This document shows, piece by piece, positions 1 through 6,284 of a stretch of DNA of 13,455 bases. Each line of letters opens with the position of its first letter. Positions within the stretch are counted from its first letter, which is position 1. The notes beneath the pieces were generated by a model, which was given only the letters and a program-made list of their open reading frames with translations, searched no databases and was not told where the DNA came from. The stretch is from Clostridia bacterium (GTDB lineage: Bacteria > Bacillota_A > Clostridia > Oscillospirales > CAG-272). The position numbers and the translations under genes were made by a program. The stretch covers positions 1-13,455 of the forward strand of contig JAFTSR010000224.1 in the NCBI GenBank assembly GCA_017467225.1, in the 5' to 3' direction.

Positions 1-1807
1 CTTGCCCTGCCGGTCTGACCAGGCAGTCCTTGCCGTTGCCGATCAGATCGTCGCGCCCTGCGCGGTGCAAGGCCTCACGGACGAGCGGCGCGTTGTCAGG
101 ACGGTTGTACTGCAAAAGCGCGCGCTGCAGCTGCTTTTCATGGTAGTCGGTCGGAACGTAGACCTGCTTGCCGGTCAGAGGATTGATGCCGGTGTAGTAC
201 ATAACGGTGGATGCCGTGCCGGGCGTGGGGTAGAAATCCTGCACCTGCTCGGGCGCGTAGCCGTCGCGCTTGAGGCACACGGCAAGCTCTACCGCGTCGG
301 AGAGCGTTGAGCCCGGGTGGCTGGACATCAGATAGGGAACGAGATACTGCTCCTTGCCGATCTTTTCCGTCAGATCGAAATATTTCTTGCGGAAGGTTTG
401 GTAGACCTCGAAGTGCGGCTTGCCCATGCAGTCAAGCACACCCGGTGCGCAGTGCTCGGGCGCGACCTTGAGCTGACCGCTGACGTGGTCTGCCACCAGC
501 TTTTTGAAGAAGGTATCATCACGGTCGGATAGCAGATAGTCAAAGCGGATGCCCGAACGAATGAACACCTTTTTGACGCGCGGCACGGCCTCAATGGCGC
601 GCAAAAGCTCAATGTACTCGCTGTGATCCACCTTCATGTTTTTGCAGGGCGTGGGCGCGAGGCATTTTTTGTTGGTGCAAACGCCGCTTTGCAGCTGTTT
701 TTCGCAGGCAGGGTAGCGGAAATTGGCCGTCGGACCGCCAACGTCGTGGATGTAGCCCTTGAAATCGGGCAGCGCGGTAATCTTTTCCGCCTCGGCTACG
801 CAGCTCTCGATGCTGCGGGAGCGCACCGTTCGCCCTTGGTGGAAGGCCAGCGCGCAGAAATTGCAGGCACCAAAGCAGCCGCGGTTATGGGTGATCGAGA
901 ATTTGACCTCCTCAATGCCGGGAACGCCGCCGGCAGGCTTGTATGAAGGATGATAGTCGCGGACGTAGGGCAGCGCGTAAACGCGGTCCAGCTCCTCGCG
1001 CTCAAGCGGCGGCATGGGCGGATTTTGCACCAGCATTTTCCCGTCGTACATCTCGACGATGGCCTTGCCGGAGATGGCATCCTGATTTTTATACTGCACG
1101 CCAAACGCCTCGGCGTAAGCTTTTTTGTCGGTTTTGAGCAGGTTATAGTCGAAGGTCGCAGCGACAGGGAAGTGGATTTTGTCCTCCGGCTTGGCAAGAT
1201 AGACCGTGCCGCGCACGTCGCGGATCTTTTTGACGGGCACGCCGCGGGAGAGCAGCTCGGCGATGCGCAGAAGAATGTTTTCTCCCATGCCGTAGGTCAG
1301 AAGATCGGCGCGGGAATCGACCAGCACCGAACGACGAACCTTGTCGTCCCAGTAGTCGTAGTGCGCGAAGCGGCGCAGCGAGGCCTCCAGACCGCCGAGA
1401 ATGATCGGCACGTCGCCATACGCCTCGCGGATGCGGTTGCTGTAAACGATGGTCGCGCGATCGGGGCGTTTGCCCATTTGTCCGCCTGCGCTGTAGTAAT
1501 CATAGGTACGGCGGCGCTTGGCGACGGTGTAATGCGCCACCATGGAGTCGATGTTGCCGGCGGTCACCAAAAATCCCAGGCGCGGACGGCCGTACTCGCG
1601 GAAGGCGTCACAGCTTTTGTAGTCGGGCTGCGAGAGAATGGCAATGCGGTAGCCTGCCGCCTCCAGCACGCGGGAAATGATGGACACGCCAAAGGACGGG
1701 TGATCGACGTAAGCGTCGCCCGTTACGTAAACAAAATCGGGTGCGTCCCAGCCCAGCGCCTCCATGTCAGCGCGGCACAGCGGTAAAAATTGCGTGGGTA
1801 AGTTCAT
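1..1807 (-). CDS. ygiQ: YgiQ-family (UPF0313) radical SAM protein, 3' end outside window
   Basis: About 602 codons are visible, starting MNLPTQFLPLCRADMEALGW. The frame stays open to the left edge, so only a short C-terminal tail is missing. The N-terminal ~290 residues are the B12-binding-like region typical of the family. The radical SAM motif CFGACNFC follows, with cluster-binding Cys at residues 311, 315 and 318, preceded by VKFSITHNRGC. From about residue 520, DFYPTPGTASTVMYYTG matches the C-terminal DUF3362 domain. The start is set by AAGGAGGT, four bases before the ATG. The family is expected to bind a 4Fe-4S cluster and cleave S-adenosylmethionine in the cytoplasm; I know of no established substrate. 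The gene stands apart, 577 bp downstream of the DUF975 gene and beyond that gene's terminator, so it probably has its own promoter, which I could not locate. The family call is secure; the biochemical role is not. Confidence 0.93.
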   Translation of the reverse strand, partial: MNLPTQFLPLCRADMEALGWDAPDFVYVTGDAYVDHPSFGVSIISRVLEAAGYRIAILSQPDYKSCDAFREYGRPRLGFLVTAGNIDSMVAHYTVAKRRRTYDYYSAGGQMGKRPDRATIVYSNRIREAYGDVPIILGGLEASLRRFAHYDYWDDKVRRSVLVDSRADLLTYGMGENILLRIAELLSRGVPVKKIRDVRGTVYLAKPEDKIHFPVAATFDYNLLKTDKKAYAEAFGVQYKNQDAISGKAIVEMYDGKMLVQNPPMPPLEREELDRVYALPYVRDYHPSYKPAGGVPGIEEVKFSITHNRGCFGACNFCALAFHQGRTVRSRSIESCVAEAEKITALPDFKGYIHDVGGPTANFRYPACEKQLQSGVCTNKKCLAPTPCKNMKVDHSEYIELLRAIEAVPRVKKVFIRSGIRFDYLLSDRDDTFFKKLVADHVSGQLKVAPEHCAPGVLDCMGKPHFEVYQTFRKKYFDLTEKIGKEQYLVPYLMSSHPGSTLSDAVELAVCLKRDGYAPEQVQDFYPTPGTASTVMYYTGINPLTGKQVYVPTDYHEKQLQRALLQYNRPDNAPLVREALHRAGRDDLIGNGKDCLVRPAGQ

Positions 1808-1823
1808 GATACCTCCTTGGGGA

Positions 1824-1889
1824 AATGCCTTCGGCGACCAAGGGGTATTTTTGAAAAAATACCCCTTGGAACCCCAAAAACTTTTGGGG
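1824..1889 (-). repeat. Palindromic repeat element A, upstream of ygiQ
   Basis: A perfect 15-bp hairpin has arms at 1838-1852 (CCAAGGGGTATTTTT) and 1855-1869 with a GA loop. After five bases comes CAAAAACTTTT (1875-1885), itself inside a second small palindrome, CCCCAAAA/TTTTGGGG (1872-1889). The flank 1824-1837 (AATGCCTTCGGCGA) closely matches the flank of element D at 8693-8706. Read with the ygiQ transcript, the hairpin ends about 22 bases before the Shine-Dalgarno, so it would sit in the ygiQ leader if transcription starts upstream of it. The hairpin is not followed by a U-run, so it is not a standard intrinsic terminator. Confidence 0.85.
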
Positions 1890-2342
1890 AAAGGTTATAG
1901 GTTAAATTTTCAGCGGTTCTGTTCTTCCGAACGAACAGCAAAGTCCACATGGGGCCCCTGCCCCATAAGAATGGTTATAAATGTGTTTTCATTAAGACGG
2001 GAGGCCAAGGCCCTCCCCTGCCGGGTTTGACTTTTCTTCCCGTAGAAATTTCCTCAGTTTTCGCCGTTTTATTGAAACGGCGAAAGCAATGCTTGCGCTC
2101 TGCAACAGCCGCGTGTTCCTACAAGGTTGGACTGTACAAAAGAATAGCAGCGAAGCAACCGCGCTAACAAATTTAGTCCTACACGTACAAAAAGCGCACA
2201 AACCGAGGGGGTACATAGGGGGACGCTTCCCCCTATGCGCGTTTTTTTTGGTTCGTTTTTTTGTCGCGTGACAAAAAAATGAACAATAATTCTTTTATGG
2301 TTAGAAAATTATGTTCGCACTCCCCCGCGCCAACCACATACG
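1890..2342. other. Gene-free, hairpin-rich intergenic stretch
   Basis: I see no convincing gene in this stretch; the short open frames on both strands have no recognisable content. What it holds is a series of inverted repeats: ATGGGGC/GCCCCAT (1949-1955 with 1960-1966), GGGAGG/CCTCCC (1999-2004 with 2012-2017), TTTCGCCGTTT/AAACGGCGAAA (2059-2069 with 2075-2085), CATAGGGGGA/TCCCCCTATG (2214-2223 with 2228-2237), and TTTTTTTGTC/GACAAAAAAA (2256-2265 with 2270-2279). It may be decayed repeat material continuing element A, or the untranslated leader of ygiQ. No sigma-A promoter of good quality was found on the minus strand. Confidence 0.6.
2214..2249 (+). terminator. Possible plus-strand intrinsic terminator
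   Basis: A perfect 10-bp GC-rich stem (2214-2223 with 2228-2237, loop CGCT) is followed four bases later by eight T residues at 2242-2249 on the plus strand. This has the form of a rho-independent terminator for rightward transcription. No plus-strand gene ends here, so it may block antisense transcription into the DUF975 gene, or it may simply be another member of the local palindrome population. Confidence 0.4.
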
Positions 2343-2370
2343 AAAAAATGAGCCCGAAAGCTCATTTTTT
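2343..2370 (-). terminator. Intrinsic terminator of the DUF975 gene
   Basis: AAAAAATGAGC (2343-2353) pairs perfectly with GCTCATTTTTT (2360-2370) around a six-base loop, 14 bases after the DUF975 stop codon. On the minus-strand transcript it reads as a stem followed by U6. The A/T symmetry means it could act in both directions. It separates the DUF975 gene from ygiQ. Confidence 0.85.
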
Positions 2371-2384
2371 CTATATCTCGCAAA

Positions 2385-2993
2385 TCAGAACTCAGCAGAC
2401 TCCTGCGTCTCCGTTGCCTCAGCCTCCACAGGCGCACCCTTGATCGACTCGTAGAAAGCAGCGCGTGCAGTCAGCATGTAAGGCTCAACCACGAAAATCA
2501 AAATACCGCAGGTCAGAATGGAGAGGAGAATCCAACCGATAAAGCTGAAGTCCAGGCAGAACAGTCTCCACTTGTTGCCGTCCATCATCTTGCGGGACTC
2601 GGTGATCGCGTCGGTTGCAGACATCTCGGGATTGTCCTTCAGAATGAAGTAGGTCATCGCATAAGAGTAACTCTTGACAATACCGGGAATGACGAACAGC
2701 AGCGACCACAACATCGTGAAGATAGTGACAAGGACGCCGGCGAGCAGATTGTTGACCGTGCCGAAGCGGAAGCCATCAAACAAGCCCTCGATTTTTCCCT
2801 GATTTCCGCGAATCATGTCCAAATATACGCCCATCAGACCAACGCCAAGCAGGCCGGCCAGCAGGATCGGGCCAACGCCAACGGAAGAAGAAATGCCGAC
2901 GATTACGGCATACAGAAGGTAGACCACAATGGCAACACCCCAGTTTCCGGTCAGCTTACTCCAAGCGAGCTTACGATAATCCTTTGCAAACAT
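2385..2993 (-). CDS. DUF975 family integral membrane protein
   Basis: The 202-residue protein carries the DUF975 hallmarks. There is a short amphipathic N-terminus ending in LTGNWG, then IEGLFDGFRFG (68-78), WSLLFVIPGIVKSYSYAMTY (96-115), ITESRKMMDGNKWRLF (130-145) and FSFIGWILLSILTCG (149-163). Hydrophobic segments lie at about 17-35, 40-60, 83-102 and 145-168, so it is a multi-pass inner-membrane protein; the last ~18 residues are acidic and hydrophilic. Its function is unknown and it has no detectable catalytic motif. The start is supported by GGAGGT eight bases upstream of the ATG. It is a single-gene unit: a consensus promoter lies just upstream and an intrinsic terminator follows, so it is probably expressed independently of the housekeeping cluster. 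Confidence 0.9.
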   Translation of the reverse strand: MFAKDYRKLAWSKLTGNWGVAIVVYLLYAVIVGISSSVGVGPILLAGLLGVGLMGVYLDMIRGNQGKIEGLFDGFRFGTVNNLLAGVLVTIFTMLWSLLFVIPGIVKSYSYAMTYFILKDNPEMSATDAITESRKMMDGNKWRLFCLDFSFIGWILLSILTCGILIFVVEPYMLTARAAFYESIKGAPVEAEATETQESAEF

Positions 2994-3024
2994 AGACAGA
3001 TACCTCCGTGTAGATAAATCAGTT

Positions 3025-3043
3025 CACCGATGTGGGATCGGTG
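3025..3043 (-). promoter_or_regulatory. Hairpin at the 5' end of the DUF975 mRNA
   Basis: CACCGAT (3025-3031) pairs perfectly with ATCGGTG (3037-3043) around a five-base loop. If transcription starts seven or so bases after the -10 box (about 3047), this stem begins only a few bases from the 5' end of the message. Such stems often protect mRNA from 5'-end-dependent decay. It does not overlap the ribosome-binding site. Confidence 0.5.
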
Positions 3044-3053
3044 CCTTGAGATA

Positions 3054-3082
3054 ATTATAGCGGACGGCGGCAGCTTTGTCAA
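3054..3082 (-). promoter_or_regulatory. Consensus sigma-A promoter of the DUF975 gene
   Basis: On the minus strand TTGACA (3082-3077) and TATAAT (3059-3054) are separated by exactly 17 bases, so both boxes match the vegetative consensus at all six positions. The -10 box lies about 60 bases before the DUF975 start codon. It sits just downstream of the thiN stop and would give strong, factor-independent transcription. Confidence 0.92.
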
Positions 3083-3108
3083 TAGAAAAAATGAAAATTT
3101 TTTATGAA

Positions 3109-3128
3109 CGCCACGGCAAAAGGTGGCG
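3109..3128 (-). terminator. Weak candidate terminator after thiN
   Basis: CGCCAC (3109-3114) pairs with GTGGCG (3123-3128), starting four bases after the thiN stop codon. On the minus-strand transcript the stem is followed by an AU-rich tract, but the first T-run is not directly adjacent. Termination is therefore plausible but unproven; the strong promoter just beyond it fits a transcription-unit border here. Confidence 0.4.
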
Positions 3129-3132
3129 GTTT

Positions 3133-3765
3133 TCAGCGATCAACGCTTTCAACAATGTACATCGCGCCCTTGCGCACGCTGATCAGGCAGCAGTTGCCCT
3201 CAATCTCGTTGGAGACCGAGCGCCCGGCGCTGTGTCGGGAAAGACGCGCATTTTTCAGCGGATATTTGCAACCGTCAATCTCCACACCCTTGCAGATGGG
3301 ATCGATCGGGATCAGAGAAACGTAGCGGTATTTGGTGCGCGCCAGCAGCGTGCTGGTCGATTTGAGATAACGAACACGGTTTTGTCCGTCCTCAATGGTG
3401 GCGTGAATGCCGCTGCTCTCCAGGCGGTCAAGCAGGGAAAGATTGGCAAGCGTGTGGTCAAGCCTGCCGTCAAGGCCTCCGATGATGTGAACAAGATCGG
3501 CGCCGCGCTCCAGCGCAATGGAAAGAGCAAGCTCGGTGTCGGTTTCGTCCTTCTCGGCAGGCACGGTGATGACCTCAACGTCGTCGTCCACACGGGGACG
3601 CGCGCCGAGAGAGTCGAAATCCCCCACGACGACGGCGACACGGATGCCGAGTGTTTGAGCGTTTTTCAATCCTGCGTCGGCAGCGATGCAAAGGTCGCCG
3701 GCCTCGGGACGGGAGGGGATGTTGTCGGGGTAGATGCTACCTCCGGTAAAGATCCAAGCGGTCAT
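3133..3765 (-). CDS. thiN: Thiamine diphosphokinase
   Basis: The enzyme transfers diphosphate from ATP to thiamine in the cytoplasm, making thiamine diphosphate. The 210-residue length fits the bacterial family. Diagnostic motifs are GDFDS (48-52), KDETDTE (72-78), GGLDGRLDH (96-104, metal and pyrophosphate binding) and SNE near 185-187 in the C-terminal thiamine-binding fold. The start follows AAGGAG five bases upstream. In many Firmicutes thiN follows rsgA and rpe. Here rpe is absent, and 351 bp of repeat element B separates thiN from rsgA. The gene is probably expressed by read-through from rsgA, since I saw no promoter or thiamine riboswitch in the gap. Confidence 0.93.
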   Translation of the reverse strand: MTAWIFTGGSIYPDNIPSRPEAGDLCIAADAGLKNAQTLGIRVAVVVGDFDSLGARPRVDDDVEVITVPAEKDETDTELALSIALERGADLVHIIGGLDGRLDHTLANLSLLDRLESSGIHATIEDGQNRVRYLKSTSTLLARTKYRYVSLIPIDPICKGVEIDGCKYPLKNARLSRHSAGRSVSNEIEGNCCLISVRKGAMYIVESVDR

Positions 3766-3784
3766 GGGAGCTCCTTTTACGGGG

Positions 3785-4103
3785 ATTTTTTGGGGAAAAC
3801 TTTTTGGAAAAAAGTTTTCCCCAAACCCCTTTCAAAAACTTTTAATCAATGGGATGATTGGATTTGGTGCATTGCGCGCTGGAACAGCATGCAGCGATTG
3901 TCTCCGTGGGTCCCTGCCCACTTTGATAGCGCAAAGTAACATTGTACTGTCTTGTGGGGAAGGGGCCCCACATGGGCTTTTGCTTCGTTTGAATAGAACA
4001 GAAACGCAGAGATTCTTGCAAATACTGTTTCTTAAAGTTTTTGGAAGTCCAGAAACCTTTTTCCAAAAAGGTTTCTGGTGGGGTCAAGGGGCAAAGCCCC
4101 TTG
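3785..4103 (-). repeat. Palindromic repeat element B between rsgA and thiN
   Basis: The left arm is a perfect 16-bp hairpin, TTGGGGAAAACTTTTT (3790-3805) with 3809-3824, followed by CAAAAACTTTT (3833-3843). The right arm is the mirror image: AAAGTTTTTGG (4034-4044), then a perfect 14-bp hairpin, CCAGAAACCTTTTT (4049-4062) with 4065-4078, then GTGGGGT and the GC hairpin CAAGGGGC/GCCCCTTG (4085-4103). The right end matches element C almost base for base. About 190 bp between the arms contains two more GC palindromes (3906-3921 and 3953-3972) and no recognisable gene or rpe remnant. The inverted arms around a unique middle resemble a miniature inverted-repeat element, but no transposase or clear target duplication is visible. 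Confidence 0.82.
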
Positions 4104-4116
4104 TAGCCCCTTGTAT

Positions 4117-5160
4117 CTAAAATTTCCTTGTTGGCTTGTTCCAGGGCTTTTTGTCCTTGAGCTCGTTGTAGATGATCAGAAAGCTGTCGTGGCGGCATTT
4201 GGCGACCTCGCCGCGCGCGACGGCTTGCACGATGGCGCAATCCTGCTCCTTGGTGTGGGTGCAGTCGGTATAGCGGCACTGACCGAGATAGGTGCGGAAC
4301 TCACGCATGGCCTCGGGCAGATCCTCTTTTTCCATGAAATCAAATTGCTCAAAATCAAGGAGAGAAAAGCCGGGCGTGTCGGCCAGATAATAGTGCACGT
4401 CATCCCCGGGGGTCAGGAACTCGGAGGGGAACAACGTGACCTGGCGCGTCGTGTGGCGACCGCGCTCAGTCTTCTCGCTGACGCTGCCGGTTTGCTGGGA
4501 AAGCAGCGGAAAGAGCAGATTCATCAGCGTGGATTTGCCAACACCCGATGCGCCTGCAAAGGCTGCGATTTTGCCGGGGAGATTTTTCTGTATGTAATCC
4601 TTGAGTGCATCGGTGCTCTCGCCCGTTTGCGCGCTGACAGAAAATGCCGAAAATCCGGCGCTTTGATAAACGCGCAGCAACTCGTCCGCGTAGGTTGGGT
4701 TCAAGTCACGCTTGCCAATCAGAATGACCGGCTCAATGTGATTGTGCTCGGCAATGCAGATCAGCTTGTCGATCATCGGCAGAATCGGCGCAGGCGAGGC
4801 GCAAGCCAGCATGATAAACAGCGTGTCAAGGTTGGCCATCGGCGGACGGATCAGCGCATTTTTGCGTGGCAGAACGTCTTCAATGCGAATGTCGGTGCCG
4901 TCGGGATCAGGACGCGTGATGCCGTCGGTGGTGGAAAAGGACTTGTCGCCATAGCCGACGGTGACAAGATCGCCGGGCAGCGGTGTGATGCCGCTGTGGC
5001 GGAAGGCACCCTTGGCGCGACAGACGACCGTCTGACCGTCAAGCGGCGTGGCGGCGGTGCCGTCGGTGGGGTGCAGCGCAATGGTGTAGCGCCCACCCAC
5101 GCCGGACAAGATGCGCCCGTTGGCGCGGTAGGGAAGTTGAGAAGAAATCGTTTTCTCCAT
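4117..5160 (-). CDS. rsgA: Ribosome small subunit-dependent GTPase RsgA
   Basis: This circularly permuted GTPase helps late 30S maturation and checks the decoding centre. Its 347 residues show the usual order: an N-terminal OB-fold region, then G4 (here GKRD, 149-152), SVSAQTG (174-180), the P-loop GASGVGKST (203-211), RGRHTTR (233-239), DTPGF (261-265), and a C-terminal zinc knuckle with Cys295, Cys300, His302 and Cys308. The first G4 position is Gly where Asn or Thr is usual. The stop is UAG, the only UAG terminator among the intact genes here. The Shine-Dalgarno is poor (AGTGAG) and a 9-bp hairpin stands 20 bases before the start. In Bacillus subtilis the homologue is encoded next to, and phosphorylated by, the PASTA kinase PrkC; here only the PASTA part is next door. 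Confidence 0.95.
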   Translation of the reverse strand: MEKTISSQLPYRANGRILSGVGGRYTIALHPTDGTAATPLDGQTVVCRAKGAFRHSGITPLPGDLVTVGYGDKSFSTTDGITRPDPDGTDIRIEDVLPRKNALIRPPMANLDTLFIMLACASPAPILPMIDKLICIAEHNHIEPVILIGKRDLNPTYADELLRVYQSAGFSAFSVSAQTGESTDALKDYIQKNLPGKIAAFAGASGVGKSTLMNLLFPLLSQQTGSVSEKTERGRHTTRQVTLFPSEFLTPGDDVHYYLADTPGFSLLDFEQFDFMEKEDLPEAMREFRTYLGQCRYTDCTHTKEQDCAIVQAVARGEVAKCRHDSFLIIYNELKDKKPWNKPTRKF

Positions 5161-5180
5161 GTGTGCTCACTTTCAAGTGT

Positions 5181-5201
5181 CGCTCTCGCGGAGCGAGAGC
5201 G
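5181..5201 (-). promoter_or_regulatory. Intercistronic hairpin before rsgA
   Basis: CGCTCTCGC (5181-5189) pairs perfectly with GCGAGAGCG (5193-5201) around a three-base loop. It lies in the 52-bp gap between the PASTA gene stop and the rsgA start, ending 20 bases before the ATG. A smaller palindrome, CACTT/AAGTG, overlaps the weak ribosome-binding region. There is no following U-run, so it may be an mRNA stabiliser, processing site or translation modulator rather than a terminator. Confidence 0.55.
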
Positions 5202-5212
5202 GAAATTTCAAT

Positions 5213-6088
5213 TCAAGGGGTTGGCTGCGGCATGGGAGCGGCATCATCCTCGGTCTCGCGCTGCATCTCGTCGTCGGCCTCGGCGTTCGGACGGTCGCTT
5301 GGCTGCGCGTCGGGCATGTCCTCGGGAGCCTTTTGCAGCGAGCCGTCGCTCAACGTCAGCGTGGTGCTTTTGCGGTCGGCGGTGATGATGGTGTTCCCCA
5401 GGGGGAATTGCGCGATCACAGTATCACGCGGCTGATCACTCGGCGCGTATTCGATGCTCTCGGTGAGAATGCCGACGCGCCGTAAGGCGGCGATGGCAAC
5501 GGAGCGCGGCGCGCCAACTACGTTTGGCACGGTCAAGGTGCGCTTGGTGGCGGTCGTGCTGATCTGCAGCGTTACAGCGTCACCGGGATGGAGTGTCGCA
5601 CCGGCTGCCGGCGTGGTGGCGATGACCTACCCTGCGGCATATCGTGCGTCACTCACCTGCTGACGCGTGACCGCAAACCCTGCTTCGCGCAGCTGTCGCT
5701 CGGCGGCATCGGCCTGCAGACCGATCACATCCGGCACTGTTAGCGTCGGCGTACCTGCCGAGAGTACCAACCGCAGCTCACACGGGCGCTTGCCGATTAC
5801 TACGCGCCGAATGCTGCCCGGCGTCGGCGTCTGCGAAAGCACAGTGTCGGGCGGTACGCCTGCATCCGTGCGATACTCGACGCTGACCGAAAAGCGGTCG
5901 GCCGGCAGGTTGGAAAGCTCTGCACGGTAAAGCTGCCCGACAAGATCGGGCACGGTCAGATCCACCGTCGCAGGGTCGGCGGGCGGGAGATAGATGCTGA
6001 GCAGCGCCACAGCGACCAGCAGCGCAGCGGAAAAAGAGAAAAACGCAATGCGCCACGTGATGCGGCGAAAACGGGATGATTTTTTCAT
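5213..6088 (-). pseudogene. Membrane-anchored PASTA-repeat protein, interrupted by in-frame UAG
   Basis: The start is ATG at 6088 (MKKSSRFRR), chosen because GGAGG lies five bases upstream; the ATG fifteen bases further 5' has no such site. A basic N-terminus and one transmembrane helix (about 12-34) predict a type II protein with its C-terminus outside the cell. Three PASTA domains follow, starting at TVPDLVG (about 45), TVPDVIG (about 117) and TVPNVVG (about 185), and then an acidic proline-rich tail. Codon 154 (5629-5627) is UAG, inside the second PASTA domain just before VIATTPAAGA. The frame is unchanged before and after it, and the homology continues, so this is one base substitution, not a frameshift. 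PASTA domains bind muropeptides and are usually fused to a PrkC/PknB kinase; none is present here. It is either a recent nonsense allele, a sequencing error, a truncated 153-residue product, or a readthrough gene. Confidence 0.75.
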
Positions 6089-6130
6089 GTGAGCCTCCGT
6101 CAAAAATATGTACGGAGGAGGGACAGGAAG

Positions 6131-6284
6131 TTGGGGCGCTGCCCCAAGCCCCGGTCAAGAAACTTTTTGAAAAAAGTTTCTTGACAATCTTCAAAAACTT
6201 TTGAAAAAATATGTAAAGTTTTTGGAAGCCTTGAAACCTTTTTTCAAAAAGGTTTCAAGTGGGGTCAAGGGGCGAAGCCCCTTG
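6131..6284 (-). repeat. Palindromic repeat element C between rlmN and the PASTA gene
   Basis: Four hairpins are packed into 154 bp. They are TTGGGGC/GCCCCAA (6131-6147); the perfect 15-bp GTCAAGAAACTTTTT (6154-6168) with 6171-6185; the perfect 14-bp CTTGAAACCTTTTT (6230-6243) with 6246-6259; and CAAGGGGC/GCCCCTTG (6266-6284). Between the two long hairpins, CAAAAACTTT (6192-6201) and AAAGTTTTTG (6215-6224) are inverted copies, so the two arms mirror one another. The right half matches the right end of element B. The element supplies the rlmN stop codon and its last coding bases. Confidence 0.88.

Noticed and set aside
2256..2279. Intrinsic terminator at the TTTTTTTGTC/GACAAAAAAA palindrome
   Set aside because: The stem has only three non-A/T-run pairs and the polarity is wrong for a GC stem followed by U-run on either strand; it is recorded only as an inverted repeat.
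3841..4033. Remnant of rpe between rsgA and thiN
   Set aside because: None of the frames shows ribulose-phosphate epimerase motifs; the insert contains only palindromes and unassigned sequence.
3734..4279. Overlapping open frames on both strands across repeat element B
   Set aside because: Their translations are simply the repeat hairpins read as protein and the shadow of rsgA or thiN; there is no independent coding signal.
4078..5385. 435-codon plus-strand open frame opposite rsgA, and similar long plus-strand frames opposite ygiQ, rlmN, rsmB, fmt and priA
   Set aside because: These are shadow frames of GC-rich genes, with repetitive Arg/Ala/Gly content and no recognisable domains; the minus-strand genes have clear catalytic motifs.
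5537..5626. Frameshift in the PASTA gene
   Set aside because: The segments before and after are in the same frame, and the sequence between them translates into good PASTA sequence; only a single stop codon intervenes.
5627..5629. Genome-wide recoding of UAG as a sense codon
   Set aside because: rsgA uses UAG as its natural terminator at the expected protein end, so a global reassignment is not supported; the case is local.
6089..6103. Upstream ATG (6103) as start of the PASTA protein
   Set aside because: The five extra codons overlap the GGAGG that serves the ATG at 6088, and there is no ribosome-binding site before 6103.
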